Assembly (NCBI GenBank): GCA_002718395.1
Contig: PBEG01000023.1
Location: 1-43,701 of the forward strand
Reading direction: 5' to 3'
Origin: Chloroflexota bacterium
Lineage (GTDB): Bacteria > Chloroflexota > Dehalococcoidia > UBA2979
Length of the DNA: 43,701 nucleotides
Positions 17,251 to 25,917 of the stretch are shown here, one piece after another. The position numbers and the translations under genes were made by a program. Position 1 is the first letter of the stretch, and every line of letters starts with the position of its first letter. The notes beneath the pieces were generated by a model, which was not told the origin of the DNA, did not search any database, and saw only the letters and a list, made by a program, of their open reading frames with translations.

Positions 17251-19185
17251 TTATGTCTCTTTGGATTGAACAAGTGAAATACCGATTCCAAATAAATAAA
17301 GTGCGCCGCCAAACCATAATAAGTTAATAAAAGGATTAATGTAAATATGAAATTGAGAGCTTAATTCTTCGTTCCAAGTTTGAACGAATAAGTAGATATC
17401 TTTTGTGATGCCTCTTTTGATATCTACAACACCCACCGGTTGAGTTGGATTATTCGTAAAGAATCTTTTGCCTGGAGCTAATTCAGCGACCATATTATTT
17501 TTTTTGAACATTGCAATATTTGCATTAACTTCCATATTAATGCCATTTTTATTTATTTCTTCATAAGTTAGAGAATTGTAGATAATTTTATATTCGCCTA
17601 ATTGCAATTCATCTCCTGGTTTAATAGTAAATTGTTGATGTGTTTGAAATGCAGTAGCACTAATTGCTCCGATAGTAAAAATTGCAACACCAATATGTGT
17701 TAAGTGGCTTGCTTGCTTGTTGAAAATTGCTTTAACATTATTTTTTGATTTCAATAAATTTACATAAATAGAATACAATGATCCATAGCAGATTATTATG
17801 GAGCAGCCAATTCCAAAAATTGGTAGGAATTTATTGAAATTTGTTGCAAGCGAAATAAATAAAAATGGCAATAACATTACTGTGAAATAAATTATTCTTT
17901 TATAACTCTTTTTTTTACTTTCATATTTTGATGGAAGAATTGACGAAATAGATAGTGCAATTATAAGCAACAATAACAATGATCCGATTGTTTGGTTATA
18001 AAAACTTGGGCTAATAATAATTTTTTCTTGCTTAATAATTTCAAATACTATTGGCAAAATGAGCGTCGAAACAATAGATAAAGTAATTAATAAATTAATG
18101 AATGCATTAAAGATTAGAGTGCTTTCTTTACTTAATAGTCCAGGTATCCTTAATTTTTCTATAGGGCTGATAGACATGAGTGCATAAATATTCAAGAGAA
18201 CCAAAAAAGTGAGATAAATTAAATAATAAAAACCGGTGTCGGATTGAGCGAAAGAATGCACAGAGTCTATGGCACCACTTCTTACATTGAAAGTGGTAAA
18301 AATTGCTAGGATAAATCCTAGAGAGCCAAGAAAAACATTCATATGAGCAAATGCTTTTTTCTGATTTTTAAAATAAGAAATATGTAATAATGCAATCATT
18401 GGTAATAATGCAAGTACTGCACTGTTTTCAACTGGATCCCATCCCCAAAAACCACCCCAGCCAAGAACAGTATATGCCCACCATGCACCCAATAGATTGC
18501 CAAGGGTGAGTAAAAAAATTGCTAGCAGTATCCATTTTCTAATTAATAATGTCCAGTCAATCAATAGATTATTACGTCTAGATATTGCTACGCTGGTTGC
18601 AATTGTAAATGGGATAACTGTTGAAGCTAAACCGCTTAGTAAAATTGGAGGGTGAATGAGCATTGCAGGATCTACAAGTAAAGGATTTAAGCCTAATCCT
18701 TCGATTTGTTCAATTGTTGATATTTTGAATGGTTGTGAAAAGAAAACTAATGGAATGAGCATAAATATTAATATTGCAGAAAAAATTGTCATAATATGAA
18801 ATGCAATTTTAGTAAATACTCTTAAAGAAGTTCGTAAAAATATCGCTATCATTGATGTTAATAAAAATAACCAAAATAACAAAGAGCCTTCTTGACTACT
18901 ATATAACGATGCCCATTTGTACTTGAGTTCTAGATCGGTAGATGACACGCCATATACATAGCTAAGATTAAATTCATTATTAATTATTGCAAGAAACAAT
19001 AAAATGCTACTAACTAAAATTAACAATGCGATTAAATAAAAAATATATTTAATCGTAATTTGAATTTGAACTTTGTTATTTTGTTTATTAATAAATTGAT
19101 AGCAACAAGATAAAAATATAGTAATTGCTAGAATTAAGCTAAAGAATAAACTAATGTAACCAATTGTTGAAATCAAATAGGTCAT
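17251..19185 (-). CDS. ccmF: Cytochrome c heme lyase subunit CcmF
   Basis: CcmF joins heme from CcmE to apocytochrome c. The 644-residue polytopic protein has the tryptophan-rich loop LGWGGFWGWDPVENSA, conserved loop His residues (LIHPPILLSG), and a large periplasmic domain near the C-terminus (HQQFTIKPGDELQLGEY) before the last helix. I start at ATG 19185 because GAGGTGAT lies just upstream of it; the listed start at 19224 would overlap ccmE by 35 bases. It is tightly placed between ccmE and ccmH. Confidence 0.95.
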   Translation of the reverse strand: MTYLISTIGYISLFFSLILAITIFLSCCYQFINKQNNKVQIQITIKYIFYLIALLILVSSILLFLAIINNEFNLSYVYGVSSTDLELKYKWASLYSSQEGSLLFWLFLLTSMIAIFLRTSLRVFTKIAFHIMTIFSAILIFMLIPLVFFSQPFKISTIEQIEGLGLNPLLVDPAMLIHPPILLSGLASTVIPFTIATSVAISRRNNLLIDWTLLIRKWILLAIFLLTLGNLLGAWWAYTVLGWGGFWGWDPVENSAVLALLPMIALLHISYFKNQKKAFAHMNVFLGSLGFILAIFTTFNVRSGAIDSVHSFAQSDTGFYYLIYLTFLVLLNIYALMSISPIEKLRIPGLLSKESTLIFNAFINLLITLSIVSTLILPIVFEIIKQEKIIISPSFYNQTIGSLLLLLIIALSISSILPSKYESKKKSYKRIIYFTVMLLPFLFISLATNFNKFLPIFGIGCSIIICYGSLYSIYVNLLKSKNNVKAIFNKQASHLTHIGVAIFTIGAISATAFQTHQQFTIKPGDELQLGEYKIIYNSLTYEEINKNGINMEVNANIAMFKKNNMVAELAPGKRFFTNNPTQPVGVVDIKRGITKDIYLFVQTWNEELSSQFHIYINPFINLLWFGGALYLFGIGISLVQSKET

Positions 19186-19189
19186 TTGA

Positions 19190-19630
19190 TCACCTCGGGT
19201 AATCTGGAACATATACATCAGCATCTTCTAAATCTGTAAGAAATTCATTCTCATGTTTTACAATTACTGACTTCGATCTTATTTCTTCTTTGCTGATAGC
19301 AAGACCCTCAGCAATAATGAAAGTTCGTGGACCAAACAGGCTTGGCAACATACCTTCATGAGTTACAGAAATCTTTGTATTATTTTCTCCAAAAATCTCA
19401 AACTTTGTTATGCCTAGATCGTTATATTTAATTGATTTTTCTACTACTCTACCACCAACTCTTATTCGTAGATTTGGATTGTAATCTTTTTGAATAAATT
19501 CCTCAGGAGTCAGATAATAGGTAAATGCATTATTTGCAGAATAAACTGCAAAAACAATAAATAGAATAGTGCTAATAATCATTAATAAAATTAATTGTGT
19601 TTTCGCATTATAAAAATTAATTTTTTTCAT
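19190..19630 (-). CDS. ccmE: Heme chaperone CcmE
   Basis: CcmE carries heme covalently on a periplasmic His and passes it to CcmF. The 146-residue product has an N-terminal anchor, the OB-fold core (LRIRVGGRVVEKSIKY...GMLPSLFGPRTFIIAEG) and the heme-binding segment VIVKHENEF. The His is kept, as opposed to the Cys variant. The following HxxxY tyrosine is Phe here. The C-terminal tail is short and acidic. Confidence 0.93.
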   Translation of the reverse strand: MKKINFYNAKTQLILLMIISTILFIVFAVYSANNAFTYYLTPEEFIQKDYNPNLRIRVGGRVVEKSIKYNDLGITKFEIFGENNTKISVTHEGMLPSLFGPRTFIIAEGLAISKEEIRSKSVIVKHENEFLTDLEDADVYVPDYPR

Positions 19631-19655
19631 ATTCGTGATCTTTCATAGTTTTTTA

Positions 19656-20180
19656 TCATTGTGTATTAATTTCTTTTAATAATTCTATTAACTCTTTTTC
19701 ATCGAAAGGACCAATAATTTTTTTGGTTATTTGCATATTTTTTGAAATAAAGATTGTTTCAGGAACGCCAATTAATCCAAACTCTATGGCCTTATTGTTG
19801 TTATTGTAACTAATTGGAAAAGTTATACCATTTTTTCTGATGAAATTTGAAGCATTACTATAATCATCAAAAATATTGACACCAACAAAAATATAATCCA
19901 ATATTTTATGTTGCTCCCATTGTTTTTCAATTATTTTCATTTCTTCTGCGCAACTATCGCACCAAGATGCCCAAAAATATAATAGTATATTTTTTTGCTT
20001 TAAATCCTTATTTGTTATATATTGGTCATTGTCAATTTGAAATGCAAAACTAGAATTGATTTGTTGATTAATTTTTTTATTTGGATCGTAATTATCAAAG
20101 ATGCCAATCCAAAAAACTAATAGAATACTTAAGGACAAAAAAGAGTAAAGTAATATTAGTGCTTTATTTTTTGTAAGCAT
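19656..20180 (-). CDS. ccmG: Thiol-disulfide oxidoreductase, CcmG/DsbE type
   Basis: The 174-residue product is a membrane-tethered thioredoxin-fold protein with an N-terminal helix at about residues 8-26. The active site is YFWASWCDSCAEEM, the cis-proline lies in GVPETIFIS, and the central acidic insert is typical of TlpA/CcmG. It should keep apocytochrome cysteines or CcmH reduced. AAGGAG precedes the ATG. It is the first gene of the operon and is divergent from coxB. Confidence 0.9.
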   Translation of the reverse strand: MLTKNKALILLYSFLSLSILLVFWIGIFDNYDPNKKINQQINSSFAFQIDNDQYITNKDLKQKNILLYFWASWCDSCAEEMKIIEKQWEQHKILDYIFVGVNIFDDYSNASNFIRKNGITFPISYNNNNKAIEFGLIGVPETIFISKNMQITKKIIGPFDEKELIELLKEINTQ

Positions 20181-20273
20181 TTTATTACTCCTTTTTTATA
20201 TAGTTTATGAAAAAAATTGATTTTGGAGAATAGAATCAAATACTGCATTTTATAATTTCATTAGTTAATTCAT

Positions 20274-20302
20274 TTGACCTGTAGAATTTTATCCTTCAAA
20301 AT
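20274..20302 (+). promoter_or_regulatory. Candidate promoter of the cox operon
   Basis: TTGACC (20274-20279) is followed after 17 bases by CAAAAT (20297-20302). The -35 is good and the -10 is poor. It sits in the 166-base divergent region between ccmG and coxB, which also has to serve the ccm operon on the other strand. Confidence 0.3.
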
Positions 20303-20346
20303 ATCATAGAAGTTATTTTGAGTATGTGTTAGTACATTAGGATAAA

Positions 20347-21420
20347 ATGCTAAGTATTATGAAGCGAAAAACAGTTTTCTCATTTAGCGCCATTATAGGA
20401 ATTTTTTTATCTGCATGTTCGTCTTGGCAGACAGATCCGCAAACAACTGTTAATCCAAAATCTGACATGGCATATTTAATTCAGGATGTGTATGTCTTGG
20501 TATCTTGGTTAGCGTTAATAGTTTTTGTTGTAATTATGTTTGCAATTGTATATATATCTTGGAAATTCAGAGAGCGTCCTGGAGTAGAAGCGCAGCAATT
20601 TCATGGTGATACAAGATTAGAAATTATATGGACCTTGATTCCAATATTGATTGTCGTAACTATTTTCATTCCAACGGCTAATGCAATTCCAAAAATGAAA
20701 TCAGATCCACCAGCGAATGCATTACAAATTGATGTTGTTGGTAAACAATGGTGGTTTGAATTCAAATATCCTGAATTAAATATTACTACCGCAAATGAAA
20801 TTCATATCCCTGTTAATACACCCGTTGCCTTTAATTTAGAATCAACAGATGTTATTCATGCTTTTTGGATACCACAACTGGGTGGAAAAGTTGATATGGT
20901 TCCTGGCCATTCCAATAAAATGTGGTTTACTCCAACAGAAGCAAGAAAAGAAGCTTATTTAGGGCAATGCACTGAATTTTGTGGCACGTCACATGCAAAT
21001 ATGCTATTTCGTGTTTTTGTGGATGAACAGGATGACTTTAATCAATGGGTTAATGATCAACAATCTGTTGCCATACCTGCTCAATCTGAGCTCGCAAAAC
21101 AAGGCGAAGCATTACTATTAAATAATGTTGCTTTTATATCTGAAAATGGCAGTGCTGTTGGATGTGTAACTTGTCATAAGATTGAAGGCACAACTGCTAT
21201 GGGAATGCTTGCACCAAATTTGACACATATTGCTAGTAGATCAACTATTGCTGCAGGTGTGTTTGAAAATAATAAAGAGAATTTAATTAAATGGATATCG
21301 AATCCAAGTAAAATGAAACCTGGAGTAAGCGAAAGAACTGGCGGAATGCCGATGTATGAAAACTATTTATCTGAAGAACAGATTGAATCAATTGTTGCCT
21401 ATTTAATGGAACTGCAATAA
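20347..21420 (+). CDS. coxB: Cytochrome c oxidase subunit II, lipoprotein fused to cytochrome c (caa3 type)
   Basis: Subunit II receives electrons at the CuA site. The 357-residue product starts with a lipoprotein signal (IIGIFLSAC, Cys24). Two membrane helices follow, the second after HGDTRLEIIWTLIP. The cupredoxin domain has the CuA ligands GQCTEFCGTSHANM near residues 205-218. A C-terminal class I cytochrome c domain carries CVTCH at about residue 275 and a candidate Met ligand in GGMPMYENY. The fused cytochrome makes this a caa3-type enzyme and a client of the adjacent ccm genes. AGGA lies five bases before ATG 20347. Confidence 0.97.
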   Translation: MLSIMKRKTVFSFSAIIGIFLSACSSWQTDPQTTVNPKSDMAYLIQDVYVLVSWLALIVFVVIMFAIVYISWKFRERPGVEAQQFHGDTRLEIIWTLIPILIVVTIFIPTANAIPKMKSDPPANALQIDVVGKQWWFEFKYPELNITTANEIHIPVNTPVAFNLESTDVIHAFWIPQLGGKVDMVPGHSNKMWFTPTEARKEAYLGQCTEFCGTSHANMLFRVFVDEQDDFNQWVNDQQSVAIPAQSELAKQGEALLLNNVAFISENGSAVGCVTCHKIEGTTAMGMLAPNLTHIASRSTIAAGVFENNKENLIKWISNPSKMKPGVSERTGGMPMYENYLSEEQIESIVAYLMELQ

Positions 21421-21444
21421 TTTAATACATAAAGGGAGTTATTA

Positions 21445-23244
21445 ATGACGACAGCCTTGCCTCTAGCAGTGAAAGAAGAAACAAATTCTGGTATATGGTC
21501 ATGGTTAACTACAGTTGATCATAAAAAGATTGGTACAATGTATGGTGTTTCAGGGGTTGTTTTCTTTATTATTGCTGGCTTTGAAGCACTTTTGATCAGA
21601 ACTCAATTAGCAGTGCCTAATGGAACAATTATTGACGCAGATACTTATAATCAATTATTTACTATGCATGCTCTCATGATGATTTTTCTAGGTGTGATGC
21701 CTATGGGAGCAGCTTTTTTTAACTGGCTAGTGCCATTGATGATTGGTGCAAGGGATGTTGCTTTTCCAAGATTGAATGCTTTTTCCTTTTGGACTTTTTT
21801 GAGTGGTGCTTTGTTACTTACTTCTAGCTGGATATTTGGCGATGCCCCAGATGTTGGTTGGTTTGCGTATGCTCCTCTAACTGAAAAAGCATACACAGTT
21901 GGTCAAGCAATGGATTTTTATGCAGTCGGCTTGCTTTTGCTTGGAGTTGCTTCCACTGTTGCTTCATTGAATTTTGTTGTGACAATTATTAATATGCGGG
22001 CGCCTGGTATGTCATGGTTTAGGATGCCTGTTTTTGTTTGGATGATTTTTGTAGTTGCTTGGCTTTTAATTCTATCTTTGCCTGTTCTTACAATTGGATT
22101 AGTGCAAATTTATTTTGATAGAAACTTTGATACAAATTTCTTTAATCCAATGGGTGGGGGAGATCCATTGCTTTGGCAGCATTTATTTTGGATTTTTGGT
22201 CATCCAGAAGTCTACGTTCTAATATTACCATCTATGGGAATTGTGTCTGAAGTGTTACCGACATTTTCCAGAAAGCCGATCTTTGGTTATTCTGCTATTG
22301 TATTTGCTGGATTATCAATTGCAGTCCTTGGATTTGCAGTATGGAGTCATCATATGTTCACAACCGGATTAGGTCCGGTGCCTTCAATTGTTTTTTCTGC
22401 ATCAACGATGGCAATTGGCGTACCAACTGGGGTCAAGATTTTTAATTGGCTTGCTACTATGTGGGGCGGTAGTATTAGGTTTAATTCTGCTTCTATGTTT
22501 TCTATTGGATTTCTTGCATTGTTTACTATCGGTGGTATATCAGGTGTCATGCATGCATCGCCTCCAATAGACACGCAGCAACAAGATACATACTTTATTG
22601 TTGCTCACATTCACTATGTTCTTTTTGGAGGTGCTGTTTTTGGAATATTCTCAGGATTCTATTATTGGTGGCCTAAGTTTTTTGGTAGATTTTTAGATGA
22701 AAAATTAGGTCAAATCCACTTTTGGTTATTTTTTATAGGAATGAATTTGACATTTTTCCCTATGCATTTTCTTGGTGTACAAGGTATGCCTAGAAGAATT
22801 TATCGATATGATGCTGACCTTGGTTGGGAAACATGGAATATAGTTGCTACTTTAGGATCATATCTTCTTGGTGTTGGTATGCTTGTATTCCTTTACGCTG
22901 TGTGGAAAGCATATAAATCTGAGCCTGATGCTCCTGATAATCCTTGGGATGCACCTACATTGGAGTGGGCTACATCATCTCCTCCTCCTGAACATGACTT
23001 TGATGTTGTTCCTGTAGTTGAGGCGCGAGATCCTCTTTGGTATGACAGAGATAATAATATTACACGAGAGAAAACTAAAGATGAACATATTCATTTACCG
23101 CCACCTTCGTACTACCCATTATTGATTTCAATTGGACTACTTGTAGGAGGCATCGGTATGTTGACTACTTTAATGATTTCTGCTCTTGGAGTACTGTTAG
23201 TGTTTTATGCAATCTGGGGTTGGGTTTTAGAGCCGACGTCATAA
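21445..23244 (+). CDS. coxA: Cytochrome c oxidase subunit I
   Basis: This is the heme a/a3-CuB catalytic and proton-pumping subunit. The 599-residue product has TTVDHKKIGTMYG, TMHALMMIFLGVMP with a heme a His, and WIFGHPEVYVLILP with the CuB His, the cross-linked Tyr and the Glu of an A1-type D-channel. VWSHHMFTTG supplies the CuB His pair and VAHIHYVLFGG the a3 and a ligands. A hydrophilic stretch after helix XII leads to one or two extra C-terminal helices (YYPLLISIGLLVGG...), which explains the length. AAGGGAG precedes the ATG. Confidence 0.98.
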   Translation: MTTALPLAVKEETNSGIWSWLTTVDHKKIGTMYGVSGVVFFIIAGFEALLIRTQLAVPNGTIIDADTYNQLFTMHALMMIFLGVMPMGAAFFNWLVPLMIGARDVAFPRLNAFSFWTFLSGALLLTSSWIFGDAPDVGWFAYAPLTEKAYTVGQAMDFYAVGLLLLGVASTVASLNFVVTIINMRAPGMSWFRMPVFVWMIFVVAWLLILSLPVLTIGLVQIYFDRNFDTNFFNPMGGGDPLLWQHLFWIFGHPEVYVLILPSMGIVSEVLPTFSRKPIFGYSAIVFAGLSIAVLGFAVWSHHMFTTGLGPVPSIVFSASTMAIGVPTGVKIFNWLATMWGGSIRFNSASMFSIGFLALFTIGGISGVMHASPPIDTQQQDTYFIVAHIHYVLFGGAVFGIFSGFYYWWPKFFGRFLDEKLGQIHFWLFFIGMNLTFFPMHFLGVQGMPRRIYRYDADLGWETWNIVATLGSYLLGVGMLVFLYAVWKAYKSEPDAPDNPWDAPTLEWATSSPPPEHDFDVVPVVEARDPLWYDRDNNITREKTKDEHIHLPPPSYYPLLISIGLLVGGIGMLTTLMISALGVLLVFYAIWGWVLEPTS

Positions 23245-23262
23245 TTTGAGATAGGATAAATA

Positions 23263-23874
23263 ATGAGCGAACAAGCACATTCTGTAACAGGGATAGATAG
23301 TAGAAAATTATTGATGTGGATTTTCTTAGCTAGCGACTGTTTGTTTTTTGGTGCATTAATTTCTACTTATATGATATTTAAAGGGAATATCAATAATCCG
23401 CCTTATCCAACTGACAGAATTGTTAATGGAGAATTTTTTCATGGACTTTTGAATATACCATTAACTTCTGCAAGCACCTTTGTTTTATTAATGAGCAGTG
23501 TTGCTATGGTATTAGCAGTATATGGCGCACAAAATAATAATTTGAAAATGATGAAGGGTTGGCTGATATCTACAATTGGCTTGGGAATATTTTTTCTTTT
23601 ATTTCAAGTTTATGAATTTAGACACTTTTTGCATGAAGGATTAGGCATAAGCACAAATCAATTTGGGGCATCGTTTTATTTGATGACTGGTTTTCATGGA
23701 GTGCATGTTGGCATCGGCGTTATCATACTTATTTCTCTGTTGTTTGGTACATTTAGAAGAAATAGCTTAGGGCCAGATACAGGCTTCCATATTGAAACAG
23801 CTGGGCTATATTGGCATTTTGTAGATATAGTATGGATTGTTATTTTTACACTCGTATATCTAATGCCGTATTAA
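23263..23874 (+). CDS. coxC: Cytochrome c oxidase subunit III
   Basis: The 203-residue, five-helix version of subunit III is typical of caa3 oxidases. Marks are the early FLASDCLFFGALISTYM segment, FYLMTGFHGVHVGIGV with the conserved HGxHV, and the terminal ETAGLYWHFVDIVWIVIFTLVYL. It supports assembly and D-channel proton uptake. AGGA precedes the ATG, 18 bases after coxA. Confidence 0.97.
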   Translation: MSEQAHSVTGIDSRKLLMWIFLASDCLFFGALISTYMIFKGNINNPPYPTDRIVNGEFFHGLLNIPLTSASTFVLLMSSVAMVLAVYGAQNNNLKMMKGWLISTIGLGIFFLLFQVYEFRHFLHEGLGISTNQFGASFYLMTGFHGVHVGIGVIILISLLFGTFRRNSLGPDTGFHIETAGLYWHFVDIVWIVIFTLVYLMPY

Positions 23875-23893
23875 GAGGTTATTTGGAGAAATT

Positions 23894-24205
23894 ATGGAAA
23901 ATACACATTCTTCTGACGCTAATCATTTAAGTATTAAACAGTACTTAAAAATCGGTGCTTTGTTAACAATTATTACAATTGTAGAATTAATTGCTTCGTA
24001 TGTTGCATTAGGTGCTTTACTTGTCCCAATTTTATTAATATTATCTGCAATAAAATTTGTTATAGTTGTGGCATATTTTATGCATTTAAGGTTTGAACAT
24101 CGATTATTATCACAAATTTTTACATTTGCTTTTGTATTAGCTCTATGTATCTTACTAGCATTAGTCGCTTTGTTTATATATGATCCTTCTATTTCAAATC
24201 GGTAA
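23894..24205 (+). CDS. coxD: Cytochrome c oxidase subunit IV (caa3 family)
   Basis: The 103-residue protein has three membrane helices and the family pattern IKFVIVVAYFMHLRFEHR, the signature of the prokaryotic subunit IV/CtaF family. GGAG lies six bases before the ATG. It ends the cox operon; nadE follows 36 bases later and could be read through. The role is structural. Confidence 0.9.
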   Translation: MENTHSSDANHLSIKQYLKIGALLTIITIVELIASYVALGALLVPILLILSAIKFVIVVAYFMHLRFEHRLLSQIFTFAFVLALCILLALVALFIYDPSISNR

Positions 24206-24241
24206 TAAAATAAACAACTGTAATACAATAGGTAGTCAATA

Positions 24242-25042
24242 TTGAAAAGAATTAATGATTATAACAAATTAAAAAATGAAATTGTTCATTGGCTTCAAGG
24301 TTATTGTCAGGAAAACAATATTCAATCACTTGTCATAGGTGTGTCTGGCGGTATTGATTCTGCAGTTGCATCAAGTTTATCTGCGCTAACGGGGTTAAAT
24401 ACAATAGTTGTCGGCATGCCAATTAATCAAAAGGCTCACCAAGAAAAATTATCTGATTTGCACATGGAAGAGTTATCTTCAAGATTCATTAATGTTCAGG
24501 TTTTTAAGATCAATCTTACTGATGCTTTTAATCAACTTCAAGGAACACTAGACAACCATTTGGTTGATAAAAAAAATCCGAATAATTTACTAGCTTTGGC
24601 AAATTCAAGATCAAGGTTAAGGATGCTTACGCTTTATCATTTAGCTCAGTTAAACAATGCAATTGTAGTTGGTACTGGCAACAAAGTTGAGGATTATGGC
24701 ATTGGGTTTTATACAAAGTATGGAGATGGCGGAGTTGATATAGCCCCAATAGCCGATTTATATAAAACTGAAGTTTATGAATTAGGCAAAATATTAAAGG
24801 TCAATCAAAAGATTCTTGATGCACCACCGACTGACGGTTTATGGGATGATGCACGTACAGATGAAGAACAAATTGGTACTTCTTATGAGTTACTTGAATG
24901 GGTTATGGAAGAGGGATTAGAAATTGATAGAACAGAATTATCTGAAGCACAAAAAGAAGCAATTAATATATTTAAAAAATTCTATGAACAAAACAAACAC
25001 AAAATGATTGATATCCCGACATATAAATTAAACACACCTTGA
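24242..25042 (+). CDS. nadE: NAD+ synthase, ammonia-dependent
   Basis: NadE amidates nicotinic acid adenine dinucleotide to NAD+. The 266-residue product has the ATP-pyrophosphatase P-loop SGGIDSAV, the GTGNKVEDYGIGFYTKYGDGGVDIAPIADLYKTEV block, and DGLWDDARTDEEQIG. The length shows that the glutaminase domain is absent, so ammonia is the nitrogen source. The start is TTG 24242 with only a weak AGGTAG upstream. The gene ends with TGA, which shows that TGA serves as a normal stop here. Confidence 0.95.
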   Translation: MKRINDYNKLKNEIVHWLQGYCQENNIQSLVIGVSGGIDSAVASSLSALTGLNTIVVGMPINQKAHQEKLSDLHMEELSSRFINVQVFKINLTDAFNQLQGTLDNHLVDKKNPNNLLALANSRSRLRMLTLYHLAQLNNAIVVGTGNKVEDYGIGFYTKYGDGGVDIAPIADLYKTEVYELGKILKVNQKILDAPPTDGLWDDARTDEEQIGTSYELLEWVMEEGLEIDRTELSEAQKEAINIFKKFYEQNKHKMIDIPTYKLNTP

Positions 25043-25045
25043 TAT

Positions 25046-25816
25046 TTATTGTTCAAAACTTAATGTCAGGGCCATCTTTAGCGCACCAATTACCTCATTA
25101 TTATCTGGAAATTTTGGCTCAGCAATTTTGATATTTATTGATCTTGATTTTATTTCAGCATTCAATAATGCAGATATAGAATTCATACTACTTTTTTTCA
25201 GAGCGTTAAAGATAATCAACTCAGTGTCTAAAAATATTGCATAAGTAGCTATTTGTTCTATTACATTTTCCAAGTCTTTCCCACCAAGGTGTTGTGATTC
25301 TTCCCTTTCAAATGCAAAAGAATGGCCTGCACTGAAATTAGCACCATAAATAATTTTATTATCTGCTAGAATAGCAGTCGAAAATGATTCTTTTAAATCG
25401 ACATAGATAGCGTTATGTATGTTTTGTGCTACTCCTTGCCAATTTTCACCAATTAAAGCATTGTTAACAATATTTTCAATGCCAATTGGGCAATCAATAT
25501 TCTTTTTTAATGTTCCAGTCATTGAATGATTATTTAATTTTGAATTTAATGGACAATTGATAATTTTTCCTGAAATTGGCTCAACTATACCTGGGAACGA
25601 TATTGCAATTGCTGCACTTGATCTTTGTTTATTTTCTAAGCCAAATGTTTTTGCAATCATGCCACCAATTTCCCATTGCAGTGAATCTTGGTCTAATTTT
25701 GATATGTCAAGTTCGTAATTTTCCTGAAACGAAATATTGCAATTTTGATCAGCAAGTACAATGTCTGTTGAATTCTCATGCATGCTTACTACTACAAGAG
25801 CATTATCATTTTTCAT
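25046..25816 (-). CDS. ROK-like protein lacking catalytic motifs
   Basis: The 256-residue product has the overall ROK sugar-kinase plan: ISFPGIVEP, then ENIVNNALIGE, then VDLKESFSTAILADNKIIYGANFSAGHSF. The key sites are degenerate. The N-terminal DxGGT phosphate loop reads VVSMHENSTD. The catalytic Asp of ENDANAAALGE is Ile. The zinc-binding CxCGxxGC is missing. By inference it is a pseudo-kinase, perhaps a ligand sensor without the HTH domain of ROK repressors. It is convergent with nadE and divergent from the DHPS-like gene. The family assignment is moderate. Confidence 0.6.
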   Translation of the reverse strand: MKNDNALVVVSMHENSTDIVLADQNCNISFQENYELDISKLDQDSLQWEIGGMIAKTFGLENKQRSSAAIAISFPGIVEPISGKIINCPLNSKLNNHSMTGTLKKNIDCPIGIENIVNNALIGENWQGVAQNIHNAIYVDLKESFSTAILADNKIIYGANFSAGHSFAFEREESQHLGGKDLENVIEQIATYAIFLDTELIIFNALKKSSMNSISALLNAEIKSRSINIKIAEPKFPDNNEVIGALKMALTLSFEQ

Positions 25817-25917
25817 TACTTTTTCCTTTTTATTTATTTATCAATGTTAATTCTTAATATAATAGAATGTATAGTTTATTTGATAATATTTTTTAAATAA
25901 TGAACAGCTAATAAATC

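Noticed and set aside
25576-25857. 93-residue plus-strand ORF across the ROK-like gene start
   Set aside because: It covers the divergent promoter region and codes for hydrophobic low-complexity sequence; it is a shadow ORF.
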